A stretch of 64,000 bases of DNA from GCA-020345945 sp964596985 (GCA_964596985.1 CAZQWG010000010.1:1-64000); one strand, 5' to 3'; shown: positions 41,246 to 50,844, counted from the first letter of the stretch. Numbers and translations: made by a program. The notes: generated from the letters alone by a model not told the origin.

Positions 41246-43000
41246 GCCTCTTTTCTGGATTGGGGTTCCTAATTCTCTAAACTCGGTCTTCTTCGAGAAA
41301 TAGTCTCTCAGAAGCTTGGGGACATCATTGATGTCAGTTCTCACTTGAGACCACGTATCTCTTGATCTAAGTGTAATCGAGTCGTCATCTAACGTCTGAT
41401 AATCAACCGTCAAAGCTATTGGTATACCTGACTCGTCGGCGCGGGCATATCTCCGGCCGATCGATCCCCCCTCGTCGTATATGACTGAAAAGCTTTCCCT
41501 CCTGAGTGTGGACTCGAGTGATCTTGCCTTCTCTGGGAGGCGATCTTTCGCAACCAGCGGGAACACTCCTAGCTGGATCGGTGCAACGTCCAATGGAAAC
41601 CGCATAATTGTTCTGCCTTTCTTCTCGGTCAGGGCATATTCACATGTAGCATAGAGTAACCTGTCAACTCCAAAGGAAGGCTCAGCCACGTAGGGAACTA
41701 TGCGGCGACCGTTTTCTTCCCCTTCCTCCAAGTGGAAACTGACATGACGTTTGGTTACCTCGAAGGAGGTGGTTCCATCCTGAAGCACGACGACCCCCTT
41801 CTCGTCAATTGCCTTCTTGAGTTCCTCCGGATCGGATTCCTCAATGAGTTTGTGCAATAATCCATTCTCTTCTCCGAAGTCTTCACGGATGCTGTCCCCT
41901 TCCAATACCACTTTCAGTGCTTGGATTCTTCTTGGTGATGGATAAGGTTTGAATATCGATAGGTCAATCTTCGAGATGGTTGTATGCCTCTTCAAGTCAT
42001 AGTCTGATCTGCAAGAGTGCCCAGATACCTCCACCCATCCCCACCTCAAGAGCCTTGCAAGCTGATCGAAGGTCTGTGTTGCGTAGTGAGCTCTCTCATT
42101 TTCCTGTTTTTCAAGGAAGAATTGTCTGGAATCGGGGATGCCGAGTTCTGACACGAACTTCTTTGCAAGTGCCATGAAGTACGCGTTCCAGGTGTACTCC
42201 ACGTACCCATCTTCCAACGCGTCTTGGGCCGAGGTCTCTATAGGCTCTTTCTCTCCCTTCGAAAGAAGTTCTCGAGGAAGGATTCTGATGGTTTCCCCGG
42301 AGACCTCGCTGAACCTGTCGCAATCCTCATCATCTGGGTCGAAGAACAGTTCGATCTCCATTATAGTCAGTTCTCTGAGTCTGATAGGTCCTTGTCTGGG
42401 TGCTATCTCGTTTCTCAGGCATCTTCCGATCTGTGCAACGCCGAAAGGAAGCTTCCCTCTCGCGATCTCGCTCAGTCTTCTGAAATTTGTGAACATGCCT
42501 TGGGCGGTCTCGGGTCTACAGTACCCCTCATTCTCGGAGTAAGGTCCAATTGTTGTCTTAAAAAGCTCGTTGAAATTCGAAGGACGACCTAATTTCCCTC
42601 TGCACTCCGGGCATCGGACTCTGTTCCCTGCCAAGGCTTCTCCCAGAGCATCCAGATTCATCCCTTCCCCTGAGATCCCTGCCTGTTCTTCAAGTAGGTG
42701 GTCGGCTCTCCACTTTCTGCTACAATTCTCACATTCAACAATAGGGTCTGTGAACTCCTTGAGGTGACCTGAAGCCTCGAATACCCTTGACGGCGTAACG
42801 ATCGGTGTCTCTACTAACATGATCCCCTGCTTCTGAACAAACCAGTCCAACCACTTCTCTTCTATTCTTCTCTTGAGTAAAGATCCGAGTGGTCCATAGT
42901 CCAGAAAGCCGGCGACACCTCCATAGAGCTCGAAGGACTGCCAGAAGATTCCTCTCTTCCTAGCTAGTTCGAGAAGTTTCTCCCCTTTAGTCTTGTCCAT
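41231..43000 (-). CDS. glyS: Glycyl-tRNA synthetase (alpha2 type)
   Basis: 589 residues from ATG at 43000. Class II motifs: FLDYGPLGSLLKRRIEEKW, RPETAQGMFTNF (motif 2 region), GVDRLLYA (motif 3), and a C-terminal anticodon-binding domain. A Cys-rich insertion (CENCSRK, CPECRGK) forms a zinc site usual in archaeal enzymes. A TATA-like CTTTAAGT near 43055 may be its promoter. Confidence 0.95.
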   Translation of the reverse strand: MDKTKGEKLLELARKRGIFWQSFELYGGVAGFLDYGPLGSLLKRRIEEKWLDWFVQKQGIMLVETPIVTPSRVFEASGHLKEFTDPIVECENCSRKWRADHLLEEQAGISGEGMNLDALGEALAGNRVRCPECRGKLGRPSNFNELFKTTIGPYSENEGYCRPETAQGMFTNFRRLSEIARGKLPFGVAQIGRCLRNEIAPRQGPIRLRELTIMEIELFFDPDDEDCDRFSEVSGETIRILPRELLSKGEKEPIETSAQDALEDGYVEYTWNAYFMALAKKFVSELGIPDSRQFFLEKQENERAHYATQTFDQLARLLRWGWVEVSGHSCRSDYDLKRHTTISKIDLSIFKPYPSPRRIQALKVVLEGDSIREDFGEENGLLHKLIEESDPEELKKAIDEKGVVVLQDGTTSFEVTKRHVSFHLEEGEENGRRIVPYVAEPSFGVDRLLYATCEYALTEKKGRTIMRFPLDVAPIQLGVFPLVAKDRLPEKARSLESTLRRESFSVIYDEGGSIGRRYARADESGIPIALTVDYQTLDDDSITLRSRDTWSQVRTDINDVPKLLRDYFSKKTEFRELGTPIQKRGSEQS

Positions 43001-43003
43001 CAA

Positions 43004-43447
43004 TCTTCACCTTTTAGGAGATCGCAGGGTTCTAAGAAAAAGCAACTTGACTTAAAGACTTGTTGTTCGCTCATCAAGCCAATCAGTATTCTTCCCTTGT
43101 CGCAGTCTGATCCGCGAAAAGATATCTCAACGGACAGTCGGTGTTGTCTCCATTCTCTGATTGTTGATGAAGAAGATTATTGGAGACATCTGATGTCCGG
43201 GGCGTCTCTATCGTTGTCTGTCAGCAATCGGTGAGCTGACTCGAGGATTCCTATCATTCTCCACGAATAGGGGGAGACTGTTGGGGGGGAAGCGTTTTGG
43301 GGAGAGGAGGAGGAAAAAACGCTAATCTCCCCCTCCCAACTGTCTTCCTTTCCCTCGTGGTCCTCGATATGTTATTGAACCACTGGAACTCCTAGTATTC
43401 ATACTTAAACTTTTCCATCGCTATTCGGCATAGTAAGCATCAGAACG
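43004..43447. other. Intergenic region between glyS and rpo12
   Basis: 444 bp with no protein-coding signal. It holds the 100-nt hairpin (43261-43360), its possible promoter and the likely glyS promoter near 43055. Confidence 0.6.
43261..43360 (-). ncRNA. 100-nt hairpin, possible small RNA
   Basis: Nested complementary arms: CCACGA/TCGTGG (43261-43266, 43355-43360), AGACTGTTGGG/CCCAACTGTCT (43275-43285, 43335-43345, one mismatch) and AGCGTTTT/AAAACGCT (43291-43298, 43316-43323), around a purine-rich loop. No gene overlaps it. On the minus strand a TATA-like TTTAAGTAT at 43402-43410 would start a transcript about 20 bp before the hairpin. No known RNA family recognised; a DNA cruciform or transposon relic is the alternative. 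Confidence 0.45.
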
Positions 43448-43618
43448 TCAATCTGACTTGACTCGCTTGACTACTGGAGGGCGGTTCTTCTTCAGGACCC
43501 GGAAACCACAGCTTGGGCACTTAATCTCCGGGGTAATTGTAAGTTGCTCCGCCGAAACGGTCGCACCGCATTTCAGGCATCTGTAGGTTATACCTGTGAC
43601 TTCAATATTGTTCGTCAA
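43448..43618 (-). CDS. rpo12: RNA polymerase subunit Rpo12 (RpoP)
   Basis: 56 residues from TTG at 43618, which has GAGGAG six bases upstream; longer starts are unlikely since the family is 44-60 residues. YRCLKCGATV and IKCPSCGFRVL give the zinc ribbon, and the C-terminus RPPVVKRVKSD is diagnostic. Confidence 0.92.
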   Translation of the reverse strand: MTNNIEVTGITYRCLKCGATVSAEQLTITPEIKCPSCGFRVLKKNRPPVVKRVKSD

Positions 43619-43841
43619 GAAGACTCCTCGAACAACCTGTCTGACGTGCATAACTCGAGAGGGTAATAAGCGTTTCTACCCCCTCTTCTTACGTCTCAGA
43701 TTGTAGCCCTCAGCACGGGTCTCGGATAGCAGTCTTTTATTGAATGCTGTATTGTCCGGTATCCAAGCAAATCAGAATACGTAGAATGGATCTCTAAGCG
43801 TCGCTAGGAGATCTGGACGAATAATAGATCATGTATCGCTC

Positions 43842-44183
43842 CTACCATGTCGGCGGGGATAGGATGAAGACCGAACGCAGTTCTCCGGTTCCAGTATTAA
43901 CTATTCTATGTTTCATGCCTACTGGTACGTGAAGCATATCTCCCGGCTTGACCTCCCTCTCTTGGTTCCCAATCGTGACGGTCCCCTTCCCGCAGAGTAT
44001 GTAGTAGAATTCTTCTTCTTTCGGATGGTCATGGAGAACTAATCCCTCGCCAGGCTGGAATATTCCAATGGCCAAAGACATATTCTTCGCAGCTTCACTC
44101 CCGATTAAACGTTTGATCTTTCCGCCACCTGCCACCGTTGTAGCCTCTACATCATCCACATTGACTATCGACATGTTCTGCAA
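43842..44183 (-). CDS. Cupin-domain protein
   Basis: 113 residues (start may be the ATG three codons in). Cupin motifs LHDHPKEEEFYYI and PVGMKHRI supply the metal-binding His/Glu set. Small-molecule or regulatory role unknown; monocistronic. Confidence 0.8.
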   Translation of the reverse strand: MQNMSIVNVDDVEATTVAGGGKIKRLIGSEAAKNMSLAIGIFQPGEGLVLHDHPKEEEFYYILCGKGTVTIGNQEREVKPGDMLHVPVGMKHRIVNTGTGELRSVFILSPPTW

Positions 44184-44319
44184 ACCTCAGGCGTTCCTTG
44201 GCTATTTGCGTCTTAAGACTTTTCTCATCATAGAATGCTGATCTGGATTGGTGTGCTGGAGCGAGATATTGCCCTCGGTAAATGATCCAGACTAGATCGA
44301 TGGCTGGGTGTCCTGATCC

Positions 44320-45174
44320 TTGGTTGAAATGGGATTCCGAGCTCCTCTCTCTGAAATCTTAGGTGAAGTTGTGGCCTCAGAGGTTCCACGGTCATTTGAT
44401 ATCATAGGGAACGTGGCCATAATCAAGCTTCCCAAATCCCTACTTCCACACAAACAGACAATCGCCAAAGCCATAATGCAGACAAATAGACACATCAGAA
44501 CGGTCCTGCTTCAGACAAGTGCTATAGACGGTAATCTTCGTCTACGAAAGCTGGCGTGGATCGAAGGAAGGAGAACTTGGAAGACGGTCTACAAAGAGAA
44601 CAAGGTGGTCTTCGAAGTAGACCTTCGCAGGGTGTATTTCTCTCCGCGTCTATCCTTCGAACGTATGCGAATAGCCAGTCAAGTTAAACCTGGTGAGGTC
44701 GTTGTGAATATGTTCGCGGGGGTGGGCTGTTTCTCGATAGTCATCGCAAAGAACAGTCAGGTGGAAAGGGTCTTCTCGATAGATGTTAACCCCGACGCAT
44801 GGGGATGTGCAAAGAGGAATGTCTCACTCAATGGTGTCGAAGACCTTGTCGTAGTCCTGTTGGGAGATGCAACCAAGATCGTGCCTTCGGTCTTGACCGG
44901 GGTGGCTGACAGGGTTCTTATGCCGCTTCCGCTGTTAGCCGATCAGAGTCTGAAGGCTGCAATTGAAGGTCTGAAACCTGACGGCGGAATCGTTCACTAC
45001 TATACCCACCTGCACGTTCGCAAGTCAGAGAATCCTGTCTCCTTGGCTTGGTCAAGGATACAATCTCGCCTCCATGATGACGGGATTTCGGCAACCCTGA
45101 AGGAAGGTCGCAGGGTTCGATCGATAGGTCCTCGTAAATACCAAGTAGTCCTAGACATCCAGATTCATGGATGA
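44320..45174 (+). CDS. Trm5/Taw-type tRNA methyltransferase
   Basis: 284 residues. RVYFSPRLSFERMRIA precedes the SAM-binding VVNMFAGVGCFSIVIAK, as in Trm5 and Taw2. The motif IV position reads DRVLMPLPLLA, closer to the Taw2/Trm5a pattern than NPPY. It acts at G37 of tRNA: m1G37 methylation, or wyosine aminocarboxypropyl transfer if Taw2. The N-terminal D1 domain is short or absent. Confidence 0.85.
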   Translation: MVEMGFRAPLSEILGEVVASEVPRSFDIIGNVAIIKLPKSLLPHKQTIAKAIMQTNRHIRTVLLQTSAIDGNLRLRKLAWIEGRRTWKTVYKENKVVFEVDLRRVYFSPRLSFERMRIASQVKPGEVVVNMFAGVGCFSIVIAKNSQVERVFSIDVNPDAWGCAKRNVSLNGVEDLVVVLLGDATKIVPSVLTGVADRVLMPLPLLADQSLKAAIEGLKPDGGIVHYYTHLHVRKSENPVSLAWSRIQSRLHDDGISATLKEGRRVRSIGPRKYQVVLDIQIHG

Positions 45175-45195
45175 TTGTGCAGAAGCGATTTGAAG

Positions 45196-46419
45196 CTAAG
45201 GCGTCGAAAGCAATCGTTTCACGCTTTCCGTCTTCCTATATCCGTTGGCGAGACTCGAGCCCCTGTCCTTCCCGTTCACCACCACAGAGCAGATTGGTTC
45301 TCCTCTTCCTATGACTATCTTCGGAGGAGGAATGTTCCGAACCGCGTCGTCATCGAGCATTTCGTCGACACGTACGTTCTCCGATGCGAATAGGATAAGC
45401 CTCGTCCAGAATTCTTCTCCTCTCTTACATTCCCCAGGCAACTCGTTTCTCTGACAGGCGTCAATGTGGGTCTCAACAACGTTCATACCGAGGTGTTTTT
45501 CGACACATTCTATGGTTTCTTGAAATCTAGGGTTCACCTCAATAATGTATGGCATGCCTGAGTCTGATAGGATGAAATCTACCCCATTGGACCCGACTAG
45601 ATTGAAGCTCTCGACAACCAGTTTGACTGAATCGATAGATTCTTGCGCCTTCTCCTCTGGAACATCTAACGGTACTATGTTTCCACACCAGCCGAAAGAT
45701 TCTCTCTGGCCCAGTCTCGAATCGCCGATAACCTGCTCTGTCAGACATAGGACCTGTGACTTGCTGCCTGTTGAAATGACGGAGGCGCTGGCATCGACTC
45801 CTTTTACGTACTCTTGAATAAGTATCTCTTCATTCTCCATGCTGTTGCGTTGATAATCCCTCTTGAGTTCCTGAGCGTTTCTTGCCAGTGAAATTCGCGT
45901 ACCGCCAGATCCTTTACTCGGTTTCATGACAACGGGATATCCTATATCCCTTGCCAATCTTTTTGCCTCTTCTGGGGTTTGTGCGATTCGCGTCTCCGGG
46001 AATCGAAGTCCTTGTCTCCGAATATTCCCGAAGAGGAACTTCCAGTCCCTCGCCCGTCTTATCGCCTGGGGAGAATTGCCAAGTATTTCCGAAAGATCCT
46101 GCAGTTCAGCAAGTGCTTCGGGACAATCTTCCAAACCAGATGCCAGTAACACGCCGTCTACCCCTTGCTCTTCAACGGTTCTGCCTGCAATCTCTACTAG
46201 GCTTCGCATCTTCTCTTCGGAAAATAAGTCATTTGAATCCGAAAGCATTCCATGCTCTCTAAGGGATGAAGATCCTTTGCAATACCTCTTTAGATCTAGG
46301 TCTCCGAAGTAATCTACTGCAAATACTTCGAGACCGGCTCTCGAAGCGGATAACGAGACTGAGGTGGCATCAATACCGACTACAAGCACTCTCTCTATCT
46401 TCCTGCTTGCAGTCAACAA
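45196..46419 (-). CDS. ATP-grasp ligase (COG2232/MfnD-like)
   Basis: 407 residues. An N-terminal nucleotide-type domain (VLVVGIDATSVSLSASRAG) is followed by an ATP-grasp domain: VVMKPSKGSGGTRI (ATP loop), LIQEYVKG and FILSDSGMPYIIEVNPR (metal-binding Glu/Asn). The family includes tyramine-glutamate ligase MfnD of methanofuran synthesis; no other cofactor genes are nearby, so the substrate is open. Confidence 0.7.
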   Translation of the reverse strand: MLTASRKIERVLVVGIDATSVSLSASRAGLEVFAVDYFGDLDLKRYCKGSSSLREHGMLSDSNDLFSEEKMRSLVEIAGRTVEEQGVDGVLLASGLEDCPEALAELQDLSEILGNSPQAIRRARDWKFLFGNIRRQGLRFPETRIAQTPEEAKRLARDIGYPVVMKPSKGSGGTRISLARNAQELKRDYQRNSMENEEILIQEYVKGVDASASVISTGSKSQVLCLTEQVIGDSRLGQRESFGWCGNIVPLDVPEEKAQESIDSVKLVVESFNLVGSNGVDFILSDSGMPYIIEVNPRFQETIECVEKHLGMNVVETHIDACQRNELPGECKRGEEFWTRLILFASENVRVDEMLDDDAVRNIPPPKIVIGRGEPICSVVVNGKDRGSSLANGYRKTESVKRLLSTP

Positions 46420-46550
46420 CGCGTGCTCCTCTGATTGAGGTGGTTGATGTCGCGGTTCTATATCGAACCTTCCGACTGAATTAATTGATGTCTCTCACAG
46501 CCTTCTTCTTCGACAAAGGCTTTTATTGATGTCTCTTCTGAGACTGGGTT

Positions 46551-47312
46551 ATGAAAGACTTCAAGGGACGAATGAGCGATTCATTTCGTGCCAAGGAGTC
46601 TAGAATCGTTCTGGCTCTGGATCTTGAGGCCTCGACTCCCTCGGCTCTGCTATCTCTTAGTATGAGGATCCTCGAAGAGGTGGAGAAGTCGATCTGTGCC
46701 TTGAAATTGAACCGGCAATTGGTATTGCCACTCGGTCTGAAACGTGTGAGTAAGATCGTCGAATCGGCACACGCTTTCGGTCTTCCTGTGATAATGGACT
46801 GCAAGATCAACGACGTCGGTCACACGAACCATGCGATCGCTGAACACTATTTCTCTGCAGGATTTGACGCCGTCACTGCAAATCCATTCGTAGGGTGGTC
46901 CGGCGGATTGGATTCCGTGTTCGAATCTGCAAGAAACCACGATGCAGGGGTAATACTTCTGGTTCACATGAGTCATCCAGGGTCTCTTGAAGGATATAGT
47001 CAGACTGTGATAAGCCCGGATGATGGGAAAGCGGTTCCACAGTATTTGATGTTTGCAAAGAAGGCTCTGGTTTGGGATGCGGATGGCATAGTTGTAGGGG
47101 CAACATTTACAGAACGGATAAAAGAAATCAGTGAAATCACCAGAGGTAAGGTCCCCATATACTCTCCTGGGGTTGGAGCCCAGGGGGGCAAAGCCGCGGA
47201 AGCGGTCGCCTCGGGATCGGACTACCTAATCGTCGGTCGAACCGTTTATCGTTCTAAGGATCCCGAGCAAGCTGCAGAGGAATTGAGGAAGGCCACGATC
47301 GGCAGGCGGTAG
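46551..47312 (+). CDS. pyrF: Orotidine 5'-phosphate decarboxylase
   Basis: 253 residues, ATG start. VLALDLE at the N-terminus, catalytic DCKINDVGHTN (Asp-x-Lys-x-x-Asp) and the phosphate-binding PGVGAQGG / YLIVGRTVY. Last step of UMP synthesis; pyrE is found separately at 60397. Confidence 0.93.
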   Translation: MKDFKGRMSDSFRAKESRIVLALDLEASTPSALLSLSMRILEEVEKSICALKLNRQLVLPLGLKRVSKIVESAHAFGLPVIMDCKINDVGHTNHAIAEHYFSAGFDAVTANPFVGWSGGLDSVFESARNHDAGVILLVHMSHPGSLEGYSQTVISPDDGKAVPQYLMFAKKALVWDADGIVVGATFTERIKEISEITRGKVPIYSPGVGAQGGKAAEAVASGSDYLIVGRTVYRSKDPEQAAEELRKATIGRR

Positions 47313-47508
47313 TTTGTGGGGCGGTCTCCTCGGGTTTCCGTCCGCATCTCATTTTGAAGTCGACGCCAATGGCTTCGTCATCGGATGACCGCCAATATGG
47401 TTTTTCGAGATCACTATTGAAAGTTTCTCTCTTGGACTCGCATCTAGTATTCAGCCGTTGCCTGTATCTGACTGGTTCTCCGGTATTGCTTCTGGCGGTT
47501 GGCTAGGC

Positions 47509-47517
47509 TTTATATTT
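47509..47517 (+). promoter_or_regulatory. TATA box of ino1
   Basis: TTTATATTT about 52-60 bp before the ATG, preceded by GGC; start of transcription expected near 47540. Confidence 0.6.
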
Positions 47518-47568
47518 CCATAACCGATAATATTTCACACTCATAAAATAATTGATAGGTGAATTCAG

Positions 47569-48639
47569 ATGGGTGAGATTAGAATCGCCATAGTAGGAGT
47601 AGGAAACTCCGCCTCTGCTCTTATTCAAGGAAAACACTTCTATGGAAACGTCAAATCCGGTGAAAAAATCCCCGGTCTCCTCCACGCCGACTTCGGAGGA
47701 TATTTTCCCAGAGACCTGAAATTTGTGGCCGCCTTCGACGTAAACGAGACAAAGGTCGGGCACGATCTAGGAGAAGCCATATTCGCGCATCCGAACGATA
47801 CTAGAGTCTTCGCGAAAGTCCCGAAGCTTGGCGTCGACGTAAAAAAAGGGCCTGTCATGGACGGACTTGGAAAATTCCTCAAAAAAGTCGTGAAAGTAAG
47901 CAAGGAAGAACCCGTGAATGTTGCAGAGGAACTTCGGAAATCGAAGGCCGATATGTTAGTCAACTACCTTCCTGTAGGAAGCGATCAAGCAACAAGGTTC
48001 TACGCTGAAGCAGCGCTTGAAGCTGGCTGTGCTTTCGTCAATTGCATTCCGTCATTCATTGTCTCTGTCCCGGAATGGCAAAGACGCTTTTCCGAGGCAG
48101 GCTTACCCATAGCAGGCGACGACGTAATGAGCCAGATCGGTGCCACGGTTCTCCACAAGACCGTAGCGAAGTTAATGGTCGAACGCGGGGTAACCATCAC
48201 CGAGAGCTATCAACTCAACGTCGGTGGAGATATGGATTTCTACAACATGATCGAGGAAGAACGTCTCGTAACCAAACGTGAAAGCAAGACGAAAGCAGTC
48301 CAAGCAATGATCCCGTACAAGGTTCCTCTACGGATTGGACCAAGCGATTTCGTAGATTTCCTCGGTAATACTAAAATCGCTTACATCTGGTTGAAAGGAA
48401 GATACTTCGGGGATACCCCGATGTCGATAGACATGAAACTTGAAGTACTCGACTCTCCAAACAGTGCGGGTGTTGTTATAGACGCTATCAGAGCAACAAA
48501 GATCGGTTTAGACCGAAGCGTCTCCGGGCCGCTCACCAGCATCTCATCCTACGCGTTCAAACATCCTCCAAAACAGGTGCCCTACGAGGAAGCAAAGAGA
48601 TTGGTGAACGAGTTTATCAATGAAAAGAGAGAACGATGA
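47569..48639 (+). CDS. ino1: Myo-inositol-1-phosphate synthase
   Basis: 356 residues, ATG with AGGTGA upstream. GVGNSASALIQG nucleotide-binding loop, NCIPSFI, GDDVMSQIGAT and LNVGGDMDF are family signatures. Converts glucose 6-phosphate to inositol 1-phosphate for archaeal inositol lipids or compatible solutes. Confidence 0.93.
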   Translation: MGEIRIAIVGVGNSASALIQGKHFYGNVKSGEKIPGLLHADFGGYFPRDLKFVAAFDVNETKVGHDLGEAIFAHPNDTRVFAKVPKLGVDVKKGPVMDGLGKFLKKVVKVSKEEPVNVAEELRKSKADMLVNYLPVGSDQATRFYAEAALEAGCAFVNCIPSFIVSVPEWQRRFSEAGLPIAGDDVMSQIGATVLHKTVAKLMVERGVTITESYQLNVGGDMDFYNMIEEERLVTKRESKTKAVQAMIPYKVPLRIGPSDFVDFLGNTKIAYIWLKGRYFGDTPMSIDMKLEVLDSPNSAGVVIDAIRATKIGLDRSVSGPLTSISSYAFKHPPKQVPYEEAKRLVNEFINEKRER

Positions 48640-48812
48640 CTAAACCCAACGCTTGACGACCAGTGGAACGCCACTGGCAAAGCAACTCTTCTGCCGGGAA
48701 AAACTACGACGTACTTATCGTCGTCACTCGTTGAGTTGAGAGTACACGCATCACGACACATAAACTCTAACATCCATCTTTCTCCGATGCTTGAAGACGC
48801 GATGATCTAGTG

Positions 48813-48980
48813 TCAGACCCGAGCCTCAGAACCGCGAGGAGTATTCCAGAGTTCCTTCTTCAGCATATCTCGAACCGCCGATCTTATGGCAGCGCTCCTA
48901 CTCGGGTAGAGCCCCGCTGCTACAAGCTCATTAATTCCTTCTAACAATGCTTCAGGAAGTTTGACGGTGACGAGTTTCAT
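48813..48980 (-). CDS. Ribbon-helix-helix (CopG-like) regulator
   Basis: 55 residues from ATG at 48980 to TGA at 48813. The sequence MKLVTVKLPEALLEGIN (beta strand then helix) and YPSRSAAIRSAVRDMLK (second helix with the S-R-S turn) is a textbook RHH domain. Inverted 9-bp repeats upstream (49005-49013, 49068-49076) may be its operator, suggesting autoregulation. Confidence 0.85.
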   Translation of the reverse strand: MKLVTVKLPEALLEGINELVAAGLYPSRSAAIRSAVRDMLKKELWNTPRGSEARV

Positions 48981-49327
48981 AGAATCACAACTTCAGTAAT
49001 ACGATTTGAATACAGAGAGTAACTAAAATCTTTTCTTTTCCGTGGGGTGATATACCCTAAAATATCCGTATTCAAATTCGACTTCGATAGGGAGCAGAGG
49101 TGTTGTATCCATTACGGTGTTCACGACGTTAGGATAATCCCGTTCCGTACTATGAACACCCTTTATCGAGAATCGATCGAGAGGCCTATTCCACCCCTCC
49201 GGTGGTGAAATAATCGACCAGAACGGTAGCCGGCTCTCTCCAGGTATGAAATAAGCTTAGACGAGGAACTCGCATTTCCTGAAAAGATTTTAATGTCTAT
49301 TCTCACTTGAAGCATTCGGGATATCTG
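48981..49327. other. Intergenic region between RHH gene and rps25e
   Basis: About 350 bp; no protein frame with support. Contains the inverted repeats, a palindromic GGGTGATATACCC near 49045, and the rps25e promoter (ATTTTAAT at 49287-49294). Confidence 0.5.
49005..49076. promoter_or_regulatory. Inverted repeats upstream of the RHH gene
   Basis: TTTGAATAC at 49005-49013 and GTATTCAAA at 49068-49076, 54 bp apart, bracket the probable promoter of the RHH gene. Candidate operator half-sites. Confidence 0.45.
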
Positions 49328-49651
49328 ATGGTGAGCAAAAAGAAGACCGCTGAAAAAGGGACTTCGGGTAAGAAGTCGACACCAACCCAGAAAGGAAAGT
49401 CAAAGAAACCTGAAAAGAAAGACGTTTCCCAGACGACTTCTTACCAACCTCAACAAGTCGATCTTTCAACCGAAGAACTCACAAAGGAACTCGGCAAACT
49501 CAAAGCAATAACTCCATACACCGTTGCCTCAAGGTTCGAAATCAACATCGGCGAAGCCAAGAGATTGCTGCGGGATATGGAAGAAAAGAACTTCATCAAA
49601 TGTGTTGGAGGAAATTCTAGGATTAGAATCTACGCGCCCACCGGATCCTAG
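49328..49651 (+). CDS. rps25e: 30S ribosomal protein S25e
   Basis: 107 residues from ATG at 49328; the TATA-like element at 49287 puts the transcript start at ~49312, excluding upstream starts. Lys-rich N-terminus then AITPYTVASRFEINIGEAKRL, a win-helix fold ending in RIRIYAP. S25e occurs in TACK, Asgard and eukaryotes. Confidence 0.92.
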   Translation: MVSKKKTAEKGTSGKKSTPTQKGKSKKPEKKDVSQTTSYQPQQVDLSTEELTKELGKLKAITPYTVASRFEINIGEAKRLLRDMEEKNFIKCVGGNSRIRIYAPTGS

Positions 49652-50001
49652 GCTTTTTCAATCCGAATTATTGACCCCGCCTTTCTACCAGCAAGACAAA
49701 TCGGATCTGATATTGTTTTTCCAACAGTGTTGATTGGGCTATAAGGTTTAGATTCTCTGAGGAAAATGCAGATCGCATCTCCAAGGGGCCAGTATCCAAC
49801 AGTCCCTGCCTCTGCTTTTCTTCTAGGTTTTTCAATCCCAAGCCTCAGATGAACCTTGAAGTACACTTGATCTCCCGTGAACATCGACGGCCCCTCTAGA
49901 GGCAGATTTCTCAGAATCGCTCCTACTGTCCGAGGAGCCTTCACCCTATTAAGCTCGGCTGCGACGCACTCATCCTGAGACAGGATCTTGATAGGAATCA
50001 A
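49648..50001 (-). CDS. Cyclophilin-like (DUF369/TM1367-type) protein
   Basis: 117 residues. APRTVGAILRNLPLEG, then AGTVGYWPLGDAICIFL match the small cyclophilin-like beta-barrel family; no isomerase activity is established for it. Convergent with rps25e (4-bp overlap). Confidence 0.8.
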   Translation of the reverse strand: MIPIKILSQDECVAAELNRVKAPRTVGAILRNLPLEGPSMFTGDQVYFKVHLRLGIEKPRRKAEAGTVGYWPLGDAICIFLRESKPYSPINTVGKTISDPICLAGRKAGSIIRIEKA

Positions 50002-50110
50002 CGGGAAACCATCCTTTTCATCCCCCTTTCGTCAAGCCTTTCGTCAAGTCTTTTTAGCCTTAACTTGCTTAAGAAAATAATTAGTTCTCTGAGCAGAGAT
50101 CTATGGAACG

Positions 50111-50314
50111 GTGGTCCCCTTGAATTTCTCTCATGAGAGACTTCTGCACAGAAAGGAAGAGTTGCTTAGAGAACTGGAGTCCCTCGAATCGGAGTATGAA
50201 CAGGAAAAGATTTCTGATGGACAATACAAGGTCGAAAGAAATCGAATTGAGCGAGAGATAGTCGCCATAATGGATCGTCTCACCCAAATAGGACATTTTA
50301 CGAGAAACTCCTGA
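50111..50314 (+). CDS. Small coiled-coil protein
   Basis: 67 residues, GTG start (a TTG three codons later is possible). Continuous heptad pattern (LLHRKEELLRELESLESEY), charged. Unknown function; precedes gcvH. Confidence 0.5.
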   Translation: MVPLNFSHERLLHRKEELLRELESLESEYEQEKISDGQYKVERNRIEREIVAIMDRLTQIGHFTRNS

Positions 50315-50419
50315 TTCCCTGTGCGTCCACACGGTCTCCCATAGTTCAAGAAACATCTGTATAAGTAAGCTTAAAACGATCTTGGCAACTATTGCTAAAG
50401 AGCATGAGAGTGGATTGGC

Positions 50420-50836
50420 TTGGTACAAGTGGGAGAATTCGAAGTTAAAGAAGGATTGTACTACTCGGAGAATGACCTATGGGCCTCTGTGGAAAACGGG
50501 AAGGTCCGGATCGGAATAACAGACTACGCCCAAAAACAGCTAAAGGAAATAGTCTTTCTGGAGCTCCCTGGAGTAGGTTCTGATATAGAACAAGGGGAGT
50601 CGTTCGGCGCCGTCGAATCTGTCAAGGCTGTATCCGATCTTGTTGCTCCCGTGAGCGGCACGATTACAGAACAGAATGACGAAGCCGAAGGAAGCCCCGA
50701 GAAACTGAACGGAGACCCTTACGGCGAAGGTTGGTTACTCGTCGTCGACCCATCGAATCTCGAAGCCGACCTGAAGAACCTATTAGACTTCGAGGCCGCG
50801 GTCAAGAGACATCAAGAACTCGCTGAGGAAGGATAA
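50420..50836 (+). CDS. gcvH: Glycine cleavage H-like protein (lipoyl carrier)
   Basis: 138 residues, TTG start. The hammerhead fold with ESVKA (lipoyl Lys69) and GEGWLLVV is complete. A TATA box GTATAAGT lies near 50359. P, T and L proteins are not nearby; it stands 100 bp before the hydrogenase genes, so it may serve another lipoate-dependent process. Confidence 0.88.
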   Translation: MVQVGEFEVKEGLYYSENDLWASVENGKVRIGITDYAQKQLKEIVFLELPGVGSDIEQGESFGAVESVKAVSDLVAPVSGTITEQNDEAEGSPEKLNGDPYGEGWLLVVDPSNLEADLKNLLDFEAAVKRHQELAEEG

Positions 50837-50844
50837 TCTCCCTC

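Noticed and set aside
41980..42767. Plus-strand frames opposite glyS
   Set aside because: Antisense shadows of a fully conserved gene.
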